A DNA stretch of 64,000 bases from Phycisphaerales bacterium (GTDB taxonomy: Bacteria > Planctomycetota > Phycisphaerae > Phycisphaerales > SM1A02). The number at the start of each line of letters is the position of its first letter. Positions within the stretch are counted from its first letter, which is position 1. This document shows, piece after piece, positions 26,792-35,724 of the stretch. Both the position numbers and the translations under genes were made by a program. Under the pieces are notes generated by a model, which was given only the letters and a program-made list of their open reading frames with translations, did no database searches and was not told the origin of the DNA. Location of the stretch: contig JASMLR010000005.1 in assembly GCA_030748575.1 (NCBI GenBank), forward strand, positions 99,235 to 163,234. Direction: 5' to 3'.

Positions 26792-27043
26792 TCATTGCGA
26801 ATTGGATCGGTCGACCGACCTGATGTTGAGGCGAACAAACCCGCCGAGCGACACAGTGAAGGCGACGATCCCTGCCCACATCCAGACCCCGCCACCGCCA
26901 ATGATCATCAACGCGCACCCTGCACCCGCCAGAAGGAGCCAGAACATCGCCGCCCACCCACGAACGCGGGAACTTGGAGGCCGATCCGACCACTCAGACT
27001 CAGGCTTGAGCAGACCCATGTTGCGGAGGTCGCGAATGCTCAT
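26792..27043 (-). CDS. Small two-TM membrane protein downstream of the permease-USP gene
   Basis: 83 aa: a polar N-terminus (MSIRDLRNMGLLKPESEWSD) followed by two hydrophobic helices (AAMFWLLLAGAGCALMIIGG and VWMWAGIVAFTVSLGGFVRL). The ATG overlaps the permease stop (ATGA), so it is made with the transporter and is probably a subunit or modulator. No known family. Confidence 0.65.
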   Translation of the reverse strand: MSIRDLRNMGLLKPESEWSDRPPSSRVRGWAAMFWLLLAGAGCALMIIGGGGVWMWAGIVAFTVSLGGFVRLNIRSVDRSNSQ

Positions 27044-29472
27044 TGGGCTGGTTCCGTAGAGAGCAGGAAGTCGATGGTTCGATGCGCCGCGAACCTCGCG
27101 GCGCCGGAGTGCATGCGGACAAGTAAGAGCGGCCCTTGCCATCGCTCAGCCACAAAGTAGTGAATGGGGCTGAACATGCTCCCTCGCCACCCGCCCCTGG
27201 TCGCGCCGAGCATGAGAATGTCAGCACTGGAGGCGGCTTCCAGAAGCGTTGCTGCGATGTCGGTTCCGACCATCACCCTGAACTCAACCGGCCACTTCAC
27301 GCCTGGAACATCAGGACTCCCATCCTCTCCGAAGAGGTCCAGTTTCAGTTGTTCTGTCGCAGCCGCCACATCCTCATCTGATGCAACGACTCGAACGGCC
27401 TCTATGATGGTTGAGGGGCCAGCAAGCCGCCCGGCAAGCGCGATCGCGAACCGCCCCTGCTTCGGATGCGCAACCGGAATGACGATTCGGCCCGGCTCCG
27501 GCGGCACCGACCCCCGAACGACCACCGTGTCACAGTCTGCACCCTTGATGACCGTGTCAATCTGTTCGCCGATGACCGATCGGATACGCCGCGGGCCACG
27601 CTTTGGACCAGTCCACCCCATGATCAGCGTGCCGATGCCTCGCTCACGCACGGTTTCAACAATCGCCTGCCCTGGATGCCGGCTCACTCGAACCAGTCCT
27701 GCCACCTCGCGCCCGCTCGATTCCGCATGTCCCATCGCCCGCTCAACGACGCCGCGTCCGGCCTTGACGAACGGCTCTGTGGAGCCATATGGAAGTTGCT
27801 CGGGAACACGAACCACATTGAGCACCGTGACCGCGGTGTTCTCAGGATCGGTCAGGCGGGCAGCCAACTCAACGAGCGACCCGGCTGTCGCTGGATTCGC
27901 CACAGGTACCAGAATCTGATGATCCGACTCGATCTCCTGAGCCGCCTGCTCATAGATGACCGGCGAAGCGCGGAAGGCGTGCTCCTGAGATCTTGACCAT
28001 GCGTAGTAGATTCCAAGACCGACTGCCACCCAGCCAACGGTCAACCACAACGTCATCGGCTGAGAAGCCAGCAACCACCCAGCGAGTGCCGTCTGCCCCA
28101 CCGCGGCAATAACAGGAACACAGGGTCCACCTGGTACGACGTATCCGTATCGAAGTTTGTCGCCGTACTTCCTTCGAATGATGATCGAAGCCACGTTCAC
28201 CATGGCAAACACAAGAAGAAACATCGCGCAGGTCGCCGCAGCCACCTTCTCGGCATCCAACAGTAGTGCCACAGCGATGATCAACACACCGCTGGATGCA
28301 AGTGCGATGGATGGCGTTCGCGTTTTCGGTGAGACATGCGAGAGACTGGCCGGAAGAAACCGATCCCGTCCCATGGCAAACGACACACGTGTTGATGAGA
28401 ACGTCGTTGCGTTGAGCGCGCTCATCGTCGAAAGGATGGCGCCAATGACAAGAAGAATGGCGCCGAGGCCCCAGGGAAGAAAGGCATTGGCCGCCACAGC
28501 GACACCGGTCTCCCCGAGGCCAGCCAGATATCTCCATGTCTCGCCCGCACTCCATCCGGTGGTCGAAAGTACGTCCGATGGAATCACCAGGGCGCCAAGG
28601 CACACAATCGCCACGAGGATGTAGATCGGGATCACGATCAGTAGCGAGAGGAAGACGGCCTTTGGAATGTTCCGCCGAGGCTCAATCACCTCTTCCCCAG
28701 CCTGAACGATGATTTCATAGCCTTCAAACGCAATGAAGGTCAGGCCCATGGCGACCAGAACGCCGCCAAATCCCTCTGGAAGAAATGGTGTGAACTTCTC
28801 GCCAATGGCAACGTCGCCGCCACCCTGAACCATGGCGACAAGACCAGCCGCAATGAAGATGCCAATGACAACGATCTTGGCGACCGTGATGATGTTCCCA
28901 GCCTTCCCCGTCTCACTGGACCCCCTGTGATTGATCCAGAGAAACGCGATGCAGACCAGCAGCGTCAGTCCTTTGGCGAACGGCCACGCCGACATCCCGA
29001 ACAGTGTGCCCATCCCCTCGCCGTGTCCGGCGCCGGTCGGGGGCTCCCCCCAACCGAGGATCGTCTGCGCACCCCACACGACATAGGCGCCGAAGATCAC
29101 CGCATACAGTGACCCTGCCACAGCATGGGCAAGCCAGTCCATCCATCCAGTCAGGAATGCCGCCGGACCAGGAAGACCAAACCGAGCCCAGAGGTATCCG
29201 CCACCCGCCGCGGGCACAGCGCTTCCAAGTTCGGCGTAGACCATGGCTGTGCAGAGGGTCAGCGCGCCGTTGAGGCAGAAGGCGAGAATCAGGCCGGGGC
29301 CCGCCTTGCCTGCCGCAATGCCAGTCAGCGCGAAGATGCCCGCGCCGATCATGGCACCCACACCAACCATGGTTACATCGAACAGCTTCAGATCCCGCGC
29401 CAACTCGGTGACGGGCTGATGGTGCGTCGATGGAATGTCGGTGGAAGTTCCCGCCGTCTGTGACTCAGACAT
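27040..29472 (-). CDS. APC-family amino-acid permease fused to two universal-stress (UspA) domains
   Basis: Residues about 25-500 are a 12-helix APC transporter (MVGVGAMIGAGIFALTG at helix 1; AFEGYEIIVQAGEEV in helix 6, as in the cationic amino-acid transporter group). Residues about 530-670 and 680-790 are two Usp-like Rossmann domains, the first with IPVAHPKQGR-type and GTLIMGWTG segments and the second with ADILMLGATRGGWRGSMFS, close to the ATP-binding G-2x-G-9x-G(S/T) motif. The Usp tail probably regulates uptake by nucleotide binding. A TACCAT box ends 8 nt before the start. A coupled small membrane gene follows. Confidence 0.88.
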   Translation of the reverse strand: MSESQTAGTSTDIPSTHHQPVTELARDLKLFDVTMVGVGAMIGAGIFALTGIAAGKAGPGLILAFCLNGALTLCTAMVYAELGSAVPAAGGGYLWARFGLPGPAAFLTGWMDWLAHAVAGSLYAVIFGAYVVWGAQTILGWGEPPTGAGHGEGMGTLFGMSAWPFAKGLTLLVCIAFLWINHRGSSETGKAGNIITVAKIVVIGIFIAAGLVAMVQGGGDVAIGEKFTPFLPEGFGGVLVAMGLTFIAFEGYEIIVQAGEEVIEPRRNIPKAVFLSLLIVIPIYILVAIVCLGALVIPSDVLSTTGWSAGETWRYLAGLGETGVAVAANAFLPWGLGAILLVIGAILSTMSALNATTFSSTRVSFAMGRDRFLPASLSHVSPKTRTPSIALASSGVLIIAVALLLDAEKVAAATCAMFLLVFAMVNVASIIIRRKYGDKLRYGYVVPGGPCVPVIAAVGQTALAGWLLASQPMTLWLTVGWVAVGLGIYYAWSRSQEHAFRASPVIYEQAAQEIESDHQILVPVANPATAGSLVELAARLTDPENTAVTVLNVVRVPEQLPYGSTEPFVKAGRGVVERAMGHAESSGREVAGLVRVSRHPGQAIVETVRERGIGTLIMGWTGPKRGPRRIRSVIGEQIDTVIKGADCDTVVVRGSVPPEPGRIVIPVAHPKQGRFAIALAGRLAGPSTIIEAVRVVASDEDVAAATEQLKLDLFGEDGSPDVPGVKWPVEFRVMVGTDIAATLLEAASSADILMLGATRGGWRGSMFSPIHYFVAERWQGPLLLVRMHSGAARFAAHRTIDFLLSTEPAQ

Positions 29473-29480
29473 CGGTGCTC

Positions 29481-29486
29481 ATGGTA
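29481..29486 (-). promoter_or_regulatory. Putative -10 box (TACCAT) for the permease-USP gene
   Basis: On the minus strand TACCAT ends 8 nt before ATG 29472 with no Shine-Dalgarno sequence. It lies in the 25-base gap after the B12/GTPase gene. Confidence 0.45.
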
Positions 29487-29497
29487 CTACCGAGCGT

Positions 29498-30625
29498 TCA
29501 GTCGATCTTGGGAAAGAGGTGCTGCACAAGTTCATCCACTCCCTTGCCCCGAGTCGCCACCGTCTCGTGGATTGGTCGACCGGTCGCGATATCAAGGAGT
29601 TCCCGAACGAGCCTTGCTTCGCCCTCAAAGTCGGCCTTGTTGACGACGAACGTGTCAGCAATCTCAAGGATGCCGGCCTTATCCATCTGGACTGCGTCGC
29701 CCATTCCGGGAACCACGACTACGACCGTTTCGTCGACATGATCGCGAATGGCCACGTCACTCTGGCCGCTCCCGACCGTCTCCACGATGACGTTGTCGTA
29801 CCCGGCACCACCGATGAGTTGAAGGATGTCCGAAAGGTGGCGGTAGTCCTCTCCGATGACGGCCAGTGACCTGTAGAAGACCGATTCGTCGACCTTGTTG
29901 AAGTCAACGCGGAGTCGGTCACCGAGCAATGCACCGCTTGTGATCGGGCTCATGGGATCGAAGGCCACAACCGCAAGCTTCGACCCACGATCATGCAGTT
30001 CTGAAGCCATGGCTGCAACAAGTGTGCTCTTGCCAGCGCCTGGCGATCCGGTCAACCCGATGATCCGAGACGGGCGAGACCTGGGGTGGTCGACCTCACC
30101 ACCCTCACAGCAGATGCTGATCGCCCGAGCCAACGCGCGGTCTGGTCCATCCGACGCCTGCACAGGACCGTAGGGCGACACGGACTCGGTCACAGATGCG
30201 ACGATGTCCAGCATGGTCGTTCCCGTGTGGAACACACGGTGAATGCCTGCATCAAGCATGCCCTGAACATCTTCCTGAGGAATGATGCCGCCCACATTGA
30301 TCCGGATATCTCCACACCCGACATCACAGCAGGCTTGAACCAGATTGGGAACAAGCACGTTGTGTGAGTTACTCATCATCGATGCGGCGATGCAATCGAC
30401 ATCTTCGTCGCGAGCGGCGATGGCGAGGCTTCTCGGAGTCTGCCAGAGGCCGGAGTAGATCACATGCACACCGCTGTCCCGAAGGGCCCGCGCGATCAGT
30501 TTGACACCGCGATCGTGGCCATCCAGGCCCATTTTTCCAAGCAGAACCCTCGGCCGATGTGCCAGATCGGCGCAGCGATCTCGCTTCTCCAGGGTCGTCG
30601 TCGGTTCGGTGGTTGGACTGGGCAT
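29498..30625 (-). CDS. B12-binding domain fused to MeaB/ArgK-type G-protein chaperone
   Basis: Residues about 24-150 are a cobalamin-binding domain with GLDGHDRG (DxHxxG; His37 would be the lower cobalt ligand) and GGIIPQEDV. Residues 185-375 are a G3E GTPase: Walker A GSPGAGKST (193-201), FDPMSPITSGALLGDR, VETVGSGQSD and NKAD. This equals the first two domains of IcmF without its substrate-binding barrel. It should load, gate or repair B12 on a separate acyl-CoA mutase large subunit not in this window. I chose ATG 30625; ATG 30667 is possible but lies in a TATCAT hexamer. Confidence 0.88.
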   Translation of the reverse strand: MPSPTTEPTTTLEKRDRCADLAHRPRVLLGKMGLDGHDRGVKLIARALRDSGVHVIYSGLWQTPRSLAIAARDEDVDCIAASMMSNSHNVLVPNLVQACCDVGCGDIRINVGGIIPQEDVQGMLDAGIHRVFHTGTTMLDIVASVTESVSPYGPVQASDGPDRALARAISICCEGGEVDHPRSRPSRIIGLTGSPGAGKSTLVAAMASELHDRGSKLAVVAFDPMSPITSGALLGDRLRVDFNKVDESVFYRSLAVIGEDYRHLSDILQLIGGAGYDNVIVETVGSGQSDVAIRDHVDETVVVVVPGMGDAVQMDKAGILEIADTFVVNKADFEGEARLVRELLDIATGRPIHETVATRGKGVDELVQHLFPKID

Positions 30626-30705
30626 ACAGGCAATCCGCAGGGCGATGGCCGCTGCTGAGCGGGGCATGATACTCCAGCCAGAGGAAGCGCTCGTGACCGC
30701 CGGAC

Positions 30706-30711
30706 TATACT
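30706..30711 (+). promoter_or_regulatory. Putative -10 box (TATACT) for leaderless argS
   Basis: TATACT ends 9 nt before the argS ATG and no ribosome site is visible. A divergent TATCAT hexamer at 30664-30669 on the minus strand could serve the B12/GTPase gene. Confidence 0.5.
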
Positions 30712-30720
30712 TCGCGGCCC

Positions 30721-32550
30721 ATGTCAGCCGACCCGCTCCAGCGACTGCGTACGGCCTTTCAGAATGCCATCGTTGCCGCATTTGGCGACGATTGGAGGGA
30801 CACAGACCCTGTGATTCGGCCGGCCGCCAAGCCTGAGCATGGCGACTTCCAATGCAATGTGGCCATGGGGCTGGGGAAACGCCTTGGCATACCACCACGC
30901 GACGTGGCCCGGAAAATCATCGAGGCCATTGAACTGGATGGCATTGCGGATCCACCGCAGATCGCCGGGCCGGGCTTCATCAACATCAGGCTCGATGAGG
31001 CGCTCCTGTCATCGGCCATCGAGGAGATGGACACCAGTCGCCTCGGCGTGCAACCGGACCCGGATCCGTCCATCGTCGTCATCGACATGTGCGGAGTCAA
31101 TGTCGCAAAGCAGATGCACGTGGGACACCTCCGATCGACCATCATCGGGGACGCGTTCGCCCGCATCCTCTCACGGCTCGGACATGATGTCCGCAAGGAA
31201 AATCATCTGGGTGATTGGGGCCTTCCCATCGCCATGGTGCTTCACCTGCTTCGGTCCAGGCACCAGGATCCGGCGACCTGCACACTCGAGCATCTGGACG
31301 CGGCCTATCGATCGGCGCAGTCATTGGCCAAGGGTGATGCCGCCGGTCTTCACGCCGGAGGGCTTCGTCACGTGGGCCCTCACCGCATCGCGGAACTCGA
31401 AGCCCAGAACACCGGGGCTGATGCGTTTCGCGCAGCCGCGGGGGAGACACTGGTGGGCCTTCAGGCGGGAGACCAGGAACTGGTCACGGACTGGTCCTGC
31501 CTGATCGATGTCACCCTTTCCGCGATGGCAGAAGCACTTCAACTGCTTGGGGTTGAGCTTGGACCGGATGACAACCGGGGAGAGTCCTCCTACCGCGACA
31601 AATTGGAAGACGTCATTGATGCGTTCACCCAAGGCGGTCTGTGCCGGGAAGACGATGGTGCGCTGGTCGTCGACTTTGAAGATCGAGATCGACCCCTGCT
31701 CATACGCAAGTCCGATGGTGGATTCCTGTATGCGACGACCGATCTCGCCGCTGTTCGATCGCGTTGTCGGGATACCGGCGCCGCCCGGTGTATCTACGTG
31801 GTTGATGCGCGCCAGCGTGACCACTTCCGAGATGTGTTTGACGCTGCGAGGCTCGTTGGATGGGACCAGAGACCGGATGGCCGCGCGGCCGACTTTGTTC
31901 ATACCGGCTTCGGATCCGTTCTTGGACCGGACAAAAAGCCGCTCAAGACCAGAAGTGGTGACAACGTCACACTTGCCAGCCTTCTCAAGGAGGCCATTGA
32001 CCGTGGCACCAGAGAGGTCAGGCGGCGGGCGGAAGACCCGAAGTCTCCCACACATGAACTCAGTGACGAGCAACTTAATGACATCGGTCGTTCTGTTGGA
32101 ATCGGCGCGGTCAAGTATGCAGATCTCGCCAATGATCTCGTCAGGGACTATGTGTTCGACCTTGACCGCATGGTGGCCTTCGAAGGCGACACGGGGCCGT
32201 ATCTCCAGTACGCCCATGCGAGAATCCGGTCCATCATTCGGCGCGCCGAGGACGACGGCCGCGACGCAGCGCTGCAACTTGAAGCGCCCGAGGAGCGGCG
32301 GCTGGCCCTCGTGCTGACCCGGTGGAACGACACGGTCCACGCTGCCGCGCGATTCCTTGAGCCGCATCGAATCGCCGGCTACCTGCGTGATCTGGCCGAA
32401 GCGTTCAATGGCTTCTATCAGGCCTGTCCGGTCCTGAAGGCCCAGAGTGATGCCGCTCGAAAATCTCGTCTTCGGCTCGCTGATATCACCAGTCGAGTGC
32501 TGAAAGACGGCTTGTGTATGCTCGGAATTGACGCGCCCGACTGCATGTAG
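30721..32550 (+). CDS. argS: Arginyl-tRNA synthetase
   Basis: Class I synthetase, 609 aa. An N-terminal Add-1 domain (HGDFQCNVAM) is followed by the catalytic core with HVGHLRSTIIGD (the HIGH-type motif), a KMSKS-like KKPLKTRSGD, and the ArgRS anticodon domain ending DGLCMLGIDAPDCM. It charges tRNA-Arg and needs the tRNA for arginine activation. Start directly after a TATACT box. The next gene follows after 82 bases. Confidence 0.96.
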   Translation: MSADPLQRLRTAFQNAIVAAFGDDWRDTDPVIRPAAKPEHGDFQCNVAMGLGKRLGIPPRDVARKIIEAIELDGIADPPQIAGPGFINIRLDEALLSSAIEEMDTSRLGVQPDPDPSIVVIDMCGVNVAKQMHVGHLRSTIIGDAFARILSRLGHDVRKENHLGDWGLPIAMVLHLLRSRHQDPATCTLEHLDAAYRSAQSLAKGDAAGLHAGGLRHVGPHRIAELEAQNTGADAFRAAAGETLVGLQAGDQELVTDWSCLIDVTLSAMAEALQLLGVELGPDDNRGESSYRDKLEDVIDAFTQGGLCREDDGALVVDFEDRDRPLLIRKSDGGFLYATTDLAAVRSRCRDTGAARCIYVVDARQRDHFRDVFDAARLVGWDQRPDGRAADFVHTGFGSVLGPDKKPLKTRSGDNVTLASLLKEAIDRGTREVRRRAEDPKSPTHELSDEQLNDIGRSVGIGAVKYADLANDLVRDYVFDLDRMVAFEGDTGPYLQYAHARIRSIIRRAEDDGRDAALQLEAPEERRLALVLTRWNDTVHAAARFLEPHRIAGYLRDLAEAFNGFYQACPVLKAQSDAARKSRLRLADITSRVLKDGLCMLGIDAPDCM

Positions 32551-32632
32551 CAGAAAGGGGGCCTCGTTTCGATTGGTTCAAGGAATATGAAGCCCTGGAG
32601 CACGTTGTGGTGCCGGGCACAGGAGAGTAGAC

Positions 32633-34555
32633 GTGGCTAATTCACACCCAGTGGGCCAGGAATCCGACACGACCAACACGCGGCCGGGCCCGATGTGGGC
32701 ATTTGGCATGCTGTGCATCCTGGTGGCGGTCGGATTTTCCGGGCTTCTGTCGCTGAAGCAACTTGGTCTCATCGATCAATCCTTGCCAGGGTGCGGCCCG
32801 GCCAGCGCCTGCGATGAACTGACCAGCGGGGCATGGGGCCGCATTCCGCTCCTGAACTGGCCAGTCTCCTATCTCGGTCTCGCCTGGTTTGTTGGAATGG
32901 CTGTTGGTTGGATCGCAAGCAGGCGGGGCATCTCCCCCTTGTTTCGGTGGCTCGCGCGTCTTGGCGGCCTGGCCAGCGTGGTCTTCATCTTCGTCATGCT
33001 GGCCAAGGGCTCCATCTGCCCGTACTGCCTTGGCGCCCATCTGGCGAACCTCGCGTTCCTGACGGCTGTGGAGTTGTGCGGTCCCACCTTGATCGCCCGA
33101 GCACCCGTGGGTCTTGGTACGGCCGCGTTCCTGGCCACCACCATCGTGGTTGCCGGAGGCCAACTCATCCAGAACGCTCGCACCCAGGAACAGGCCGAAG
33201 ACACGCAGCGTCAGTTCATCGAGGATGTCCTCGCGCAGCAGCCAGCCCCAGCATCACCTGCGGAGCCGGAACCACAAGAGGTTGAACAGACTGCTGAGGT
33301 GGAGGAACCGCAGCCACAGCCAGAAACGCCTGTGGAGCCACCACGGGACACGCTCGCGACACGGTGGACCCTTGGTGATCCCGATGCGGCTGTGAAAGTC
33401 GTCATGATCAGCGACTATCAGTGTCCCGACTGCCGCAAGTTCGAGAGCGAGATGCAGGAAGTCCTGAATCGTCGTGATGATGTTTCACTCTCGGTCAAGC
33501 ACTTCCCGTACTGCACCGACTGCAATCCAAACATCTCTCGAACCATGCACAGAAATGCATGTTGGGCGGCACGATCTGCTGAAACGGCCGGAATCCTTGG
33601 CGGGGAGGATGCGTTCTGGGAGTTTCATCAGTGGCTCTTTGAACATCGGGGCGAATTCCCGAACAACCAACTTCCACCCATTGTTGAGGAACTTGGGTTT
33701 GATCGGCAGGAGTTCACTGAGGTCATGATGAGCGATGAAACACTCGACCGCGTCCTTGAAGATGTCAAAGACGGTGTATCGCTCGGGCTCTTCTACACAC
33801 CGATGATCTTTATCAACGGCGTTGAACTCAAGTGGCACCTCTTGCCATCAAGCCTCACGAACACCGTTGAATCCGTCGCCAATGCCATTGCTTCGGGTCG
33901 TCAGGAGCAGACGATCGTCGCGCCGCCCGAAGGTATCGACAAGTATCTCGCCGACTGGAAGGATGGACGGGTCAGAACCACTCGCGCGTCAAATCGAGAC
34001 TTCAGGCGCCCGGCTGCCATTGGTCATGGACCCAGGCTGACCGCGTTCGTCGACTTCATCTCTCCGAATTCTGCCGTCTTCCTTCATGATCTGATGGAGT
34101 GGGAATCAGAGAACGGACCGGCCGACATGGTGCTTCGCATCAATCCGCTGAACCATGACTGCAACCCCAACCTGCCATCCAGGATCAAGAGCCGCAAGGG
34201 ATCCTGCCTGGCGGCTCGAGCCGCCAAGGCCGCTGGGTTGGTTGGTGGTGATGACGCGTACTTTGATATGGCCTTCTGGCTCATTCAGAATGGGCCAAGC
34301 CTCGACGAGATGACTGAAGCCGACATGATTCAACAGTCGCTTGAGATGGGCCTTGATGCGGCCGAGTTTGCAAGTGTCATTGGATCGGTTGGTGTTGATG
34401 ATCTCATTGAGCAGGATGTCGCAGAGTTCAAGCGACATCGATTCCCTCACATGCCAGCGGTCATCCTCGAGGGTCGACAGATTCCCCGTCTGACGCTCGA
34501 GGGACATTCAGTCATTGGCCGAGCGCTCGATGAAGCGCAGCGCGGCAAGCCATAG
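32633..34555 (+). CDS. VKOR - DsbA - degenerate DsbA fusion protein
   Basis: 640 aa. Residues 20-180 are a vitamin-K-epoxide-reductase domain with Cys54/Cys60 and the CPYC pair (129-132) on four or more helices. After a Pro/Glu linker (200-240) comes a DsbA-like thioredoxin domain with CPDC (264-267) and extra Cys in YCTDC. A second thioredoxin-like domain (about 470-640) has SPNS where the CxxC should be, so it cannot do thiol exchange there. VKOR would reoxidise the attached DsbA using quinone. The start is GTG with AGGAG 8 nt upstream. Confidence 0.88.
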   Translation: MANSHPVGQESDTTNTRPGPMWAFGMLCILVAVGFSGLLSLKQLGLIDQSLPGCGPASACDELTSGAWGRIPLLNWPVSYLGLAWFVGMAVGWIASRRGISPLFRWLARLGGLASVVFIFVMLAKGSICPYCLGAHLANLAFLTAVELCGPTLIARAPVGLGTAAFLATTIVVAGGQLIQNARTQEQAEDTQRQFIEDVLAQQPAPASPAEPEPQEVEQTAEVEEPQPQPETPVEPPRDTLATRWTLGDPDAAVKVVMISDYQCPDCRKFESEMQEVLNRRDDVSLSVKHFPYCTDCNPNISRTMHRNACWAARSAETAGILGGEDAFWEFHQWLFEHRGEFPNNQLPPIVEELGFDRQEFTEVMMSDETLDRVLEDVKDGVSLGLFYTPMIFINGVELKWHLLPSSLTNTVESVANAIASGRQEQTIVAPPEGIDKYLADWKDGRVRTTRASNRDFRRPAAIGHGPRLTAFVDFISPNSAVFLHDLMEWESENGPADMVLRINPLNHDCNPNLPSRIKSRKGSCLAARAAKAAGLVGGDDAYFDMAFWLIQNGPSLDEMTEADMIQQSLEMGLDAAEFASVIGSVGVDDLIEQDVAEFKRHRFPHMPAVILEGRQIPRLTLEGHSVIGRALDEAQRGKP

Positions 34556-34567
34556 ACGATCTATGGC
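34549..34567. terminator. Possible bidirectional hairpin spanning two convergent stop codons
   Basis: GCCATAG and CTATGGC pair over 7 bp around a 5-nt loop. The plus-strand TAG (34553-34555) and the minus-strand TAG (34563-34561) are both within the stem. No T-run on either side, so termination activity is uncertain. Confidence 0.4.
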
Positions 34568-35724
34568 GAGATGTCTGACCCGGCCCGCGGGACCAGACGG
34601 ACGATTCGACCGGTCCGCTGATACGGCCCTGAGAATGCGCACATCAGAATGGTTCCGTCAGGTGCCACACCGAAAGAGCTTGGAAACCGCCGGTCCTTCG
34701 GCGTGATGTCCCTGGTCTGAAAGGCACCGTCGGCGTTCTGTTGAATGGCCCACAGCCGGCCGCTCATGTAGTCCCCAAAGATGTAGAGACCATCCATGGA
34801 CGGGTACAGATCGCCTCGATAGACGGAGCCGCCAGTGATTGAACCTCCAAGGTTGCGGCCGTACTCGAACACCGGCTCAATGAACCTGCCTGCATCACCG
34901 CCGGTTGGTTGAAATGGATGCGATCCCTCACGTTCATTCCAGCCGTAGTTCCCACCACGCTTGATGATGTCCACTTCCTCCCAAGCATTCTGGCCCACAT
35001 CACCAGCCCATAAAGCGCCCGTCTTTGGATCAAAGGACATCCGCCAGACATTCCGAAGCCCGGTCGCCCAGATCTCGGGTCGGGCCCCTTCGGTCTCTGT
35101 AAATGGATTGTCGGCTGGAATGGTGTATGGGCGCTGCTCACCCACAGCCGAGACATCCAGGCGGAGTACTTTGCCAAGAAGGGTGTCTAGACGCTGACCA
35201 GCTCCGTGTGGATCGTTCGCCGCGCCTCCATCACCAACGGAGAGGTAGAGCATGCCATCCGGACCAAACAGAACCGTGCCGCCATTGTGATTGCCCCAGG
35301 GCTGCTCGATCTCAAGAAGCACTTCCTCCTTCTCCACATCGATCGATCCATCTGGCTTCATCGAAGAGAACCGAGAAAGCACGGTTCTCCGTGGTGACTT
35401 TCGAGACCTGTACACGTACAGGTGTGGGGACTCGGGCCACTTGGGATGAAAAGCAATGGACAGTAGTCCTTCCTCGCTGTTTCGAGTGGTCAACCGACCC
35501 CGCAAGTCCAGGAGAATCGTCTGCTCGGAGGCTGGATCAAACGGTGCGTTCAGAACGCGGCCGCCACGCTCAACGACGGTCACGGCGTCTGATGTTCCAG
35601 GCATACTCAATACCTGTACCGGCTCCCGAAATGACCTGCCGGGAAGTGCTGGTTCAATACTGATCGCTGGAATTCCAGGCGATTCGATGCAAACGAGGCA
35701 CACGAGGATGGTCGAAACAATCAT
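34561..35724 (-). CDS. PQQ-dependent sugar dehydrogenase (soluble GDH/Yli-type beta-propeller)
   Basis: The N-terminus is a signal peptide (MIVSTILVCLVCIESPG). The six-bladed propeller family markers are present: EEGLLSIAFHPKW, DGMLYLSVGDGGAANDPHGAGQ, ATGLRNVWRMSFDP, GDVGQNAWEEVD and GGNYGWNEREG. It oxidises aldoses in the periplasm if PQQ is available. 387 aa. ATG 35724 overlaps the comEC stop (ATGA) and also has a TACACT hexamer 7 nt upstream, so it may be both coupled and independently transcribed. Confidence 0.88.
   Translation of the reverse strand: MIVSTILVCLVCIESPGIPAISIEPALPGRSFREPVQVLSMPGTSDAVTVVERGGRVLNAPFDPASEQTILLDLRGRLTTRNSEEGLLSIAFHPKWPESPHLYVYRSRKSPRRTVLSRFSSMKPDGSIDVEKEEVLLEIEQPWGNHNGGTVLFGPDGMLYLSVGDGGAANDPHGAGQRLDTLLGKVLRLDVSAVGEQRPYTIPADNPFTETEGARPEIWATGLRNVWRMSFDPKTGALWAGDVGQNAWEEVDIIKRGGNYGWNEREGSHPFQPTGGDAGRFIEPVFEYGRNLGGSITGGSVYRGDLYPSMDGLYIFGDYMSGRLWAIQQNADGAFQTRDITPKDRRFPSSFGVAPDGTILMCAFSGPYQRTGRIVRLVPRAGSDISP

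Noticed and set aside
26585..27160. Plus-strand open frame of 191 codons
   Set aside because: It runs antisense to the small membrane gene and the decayed ATP-grasp remnant, and its product lacks domain-like segments.
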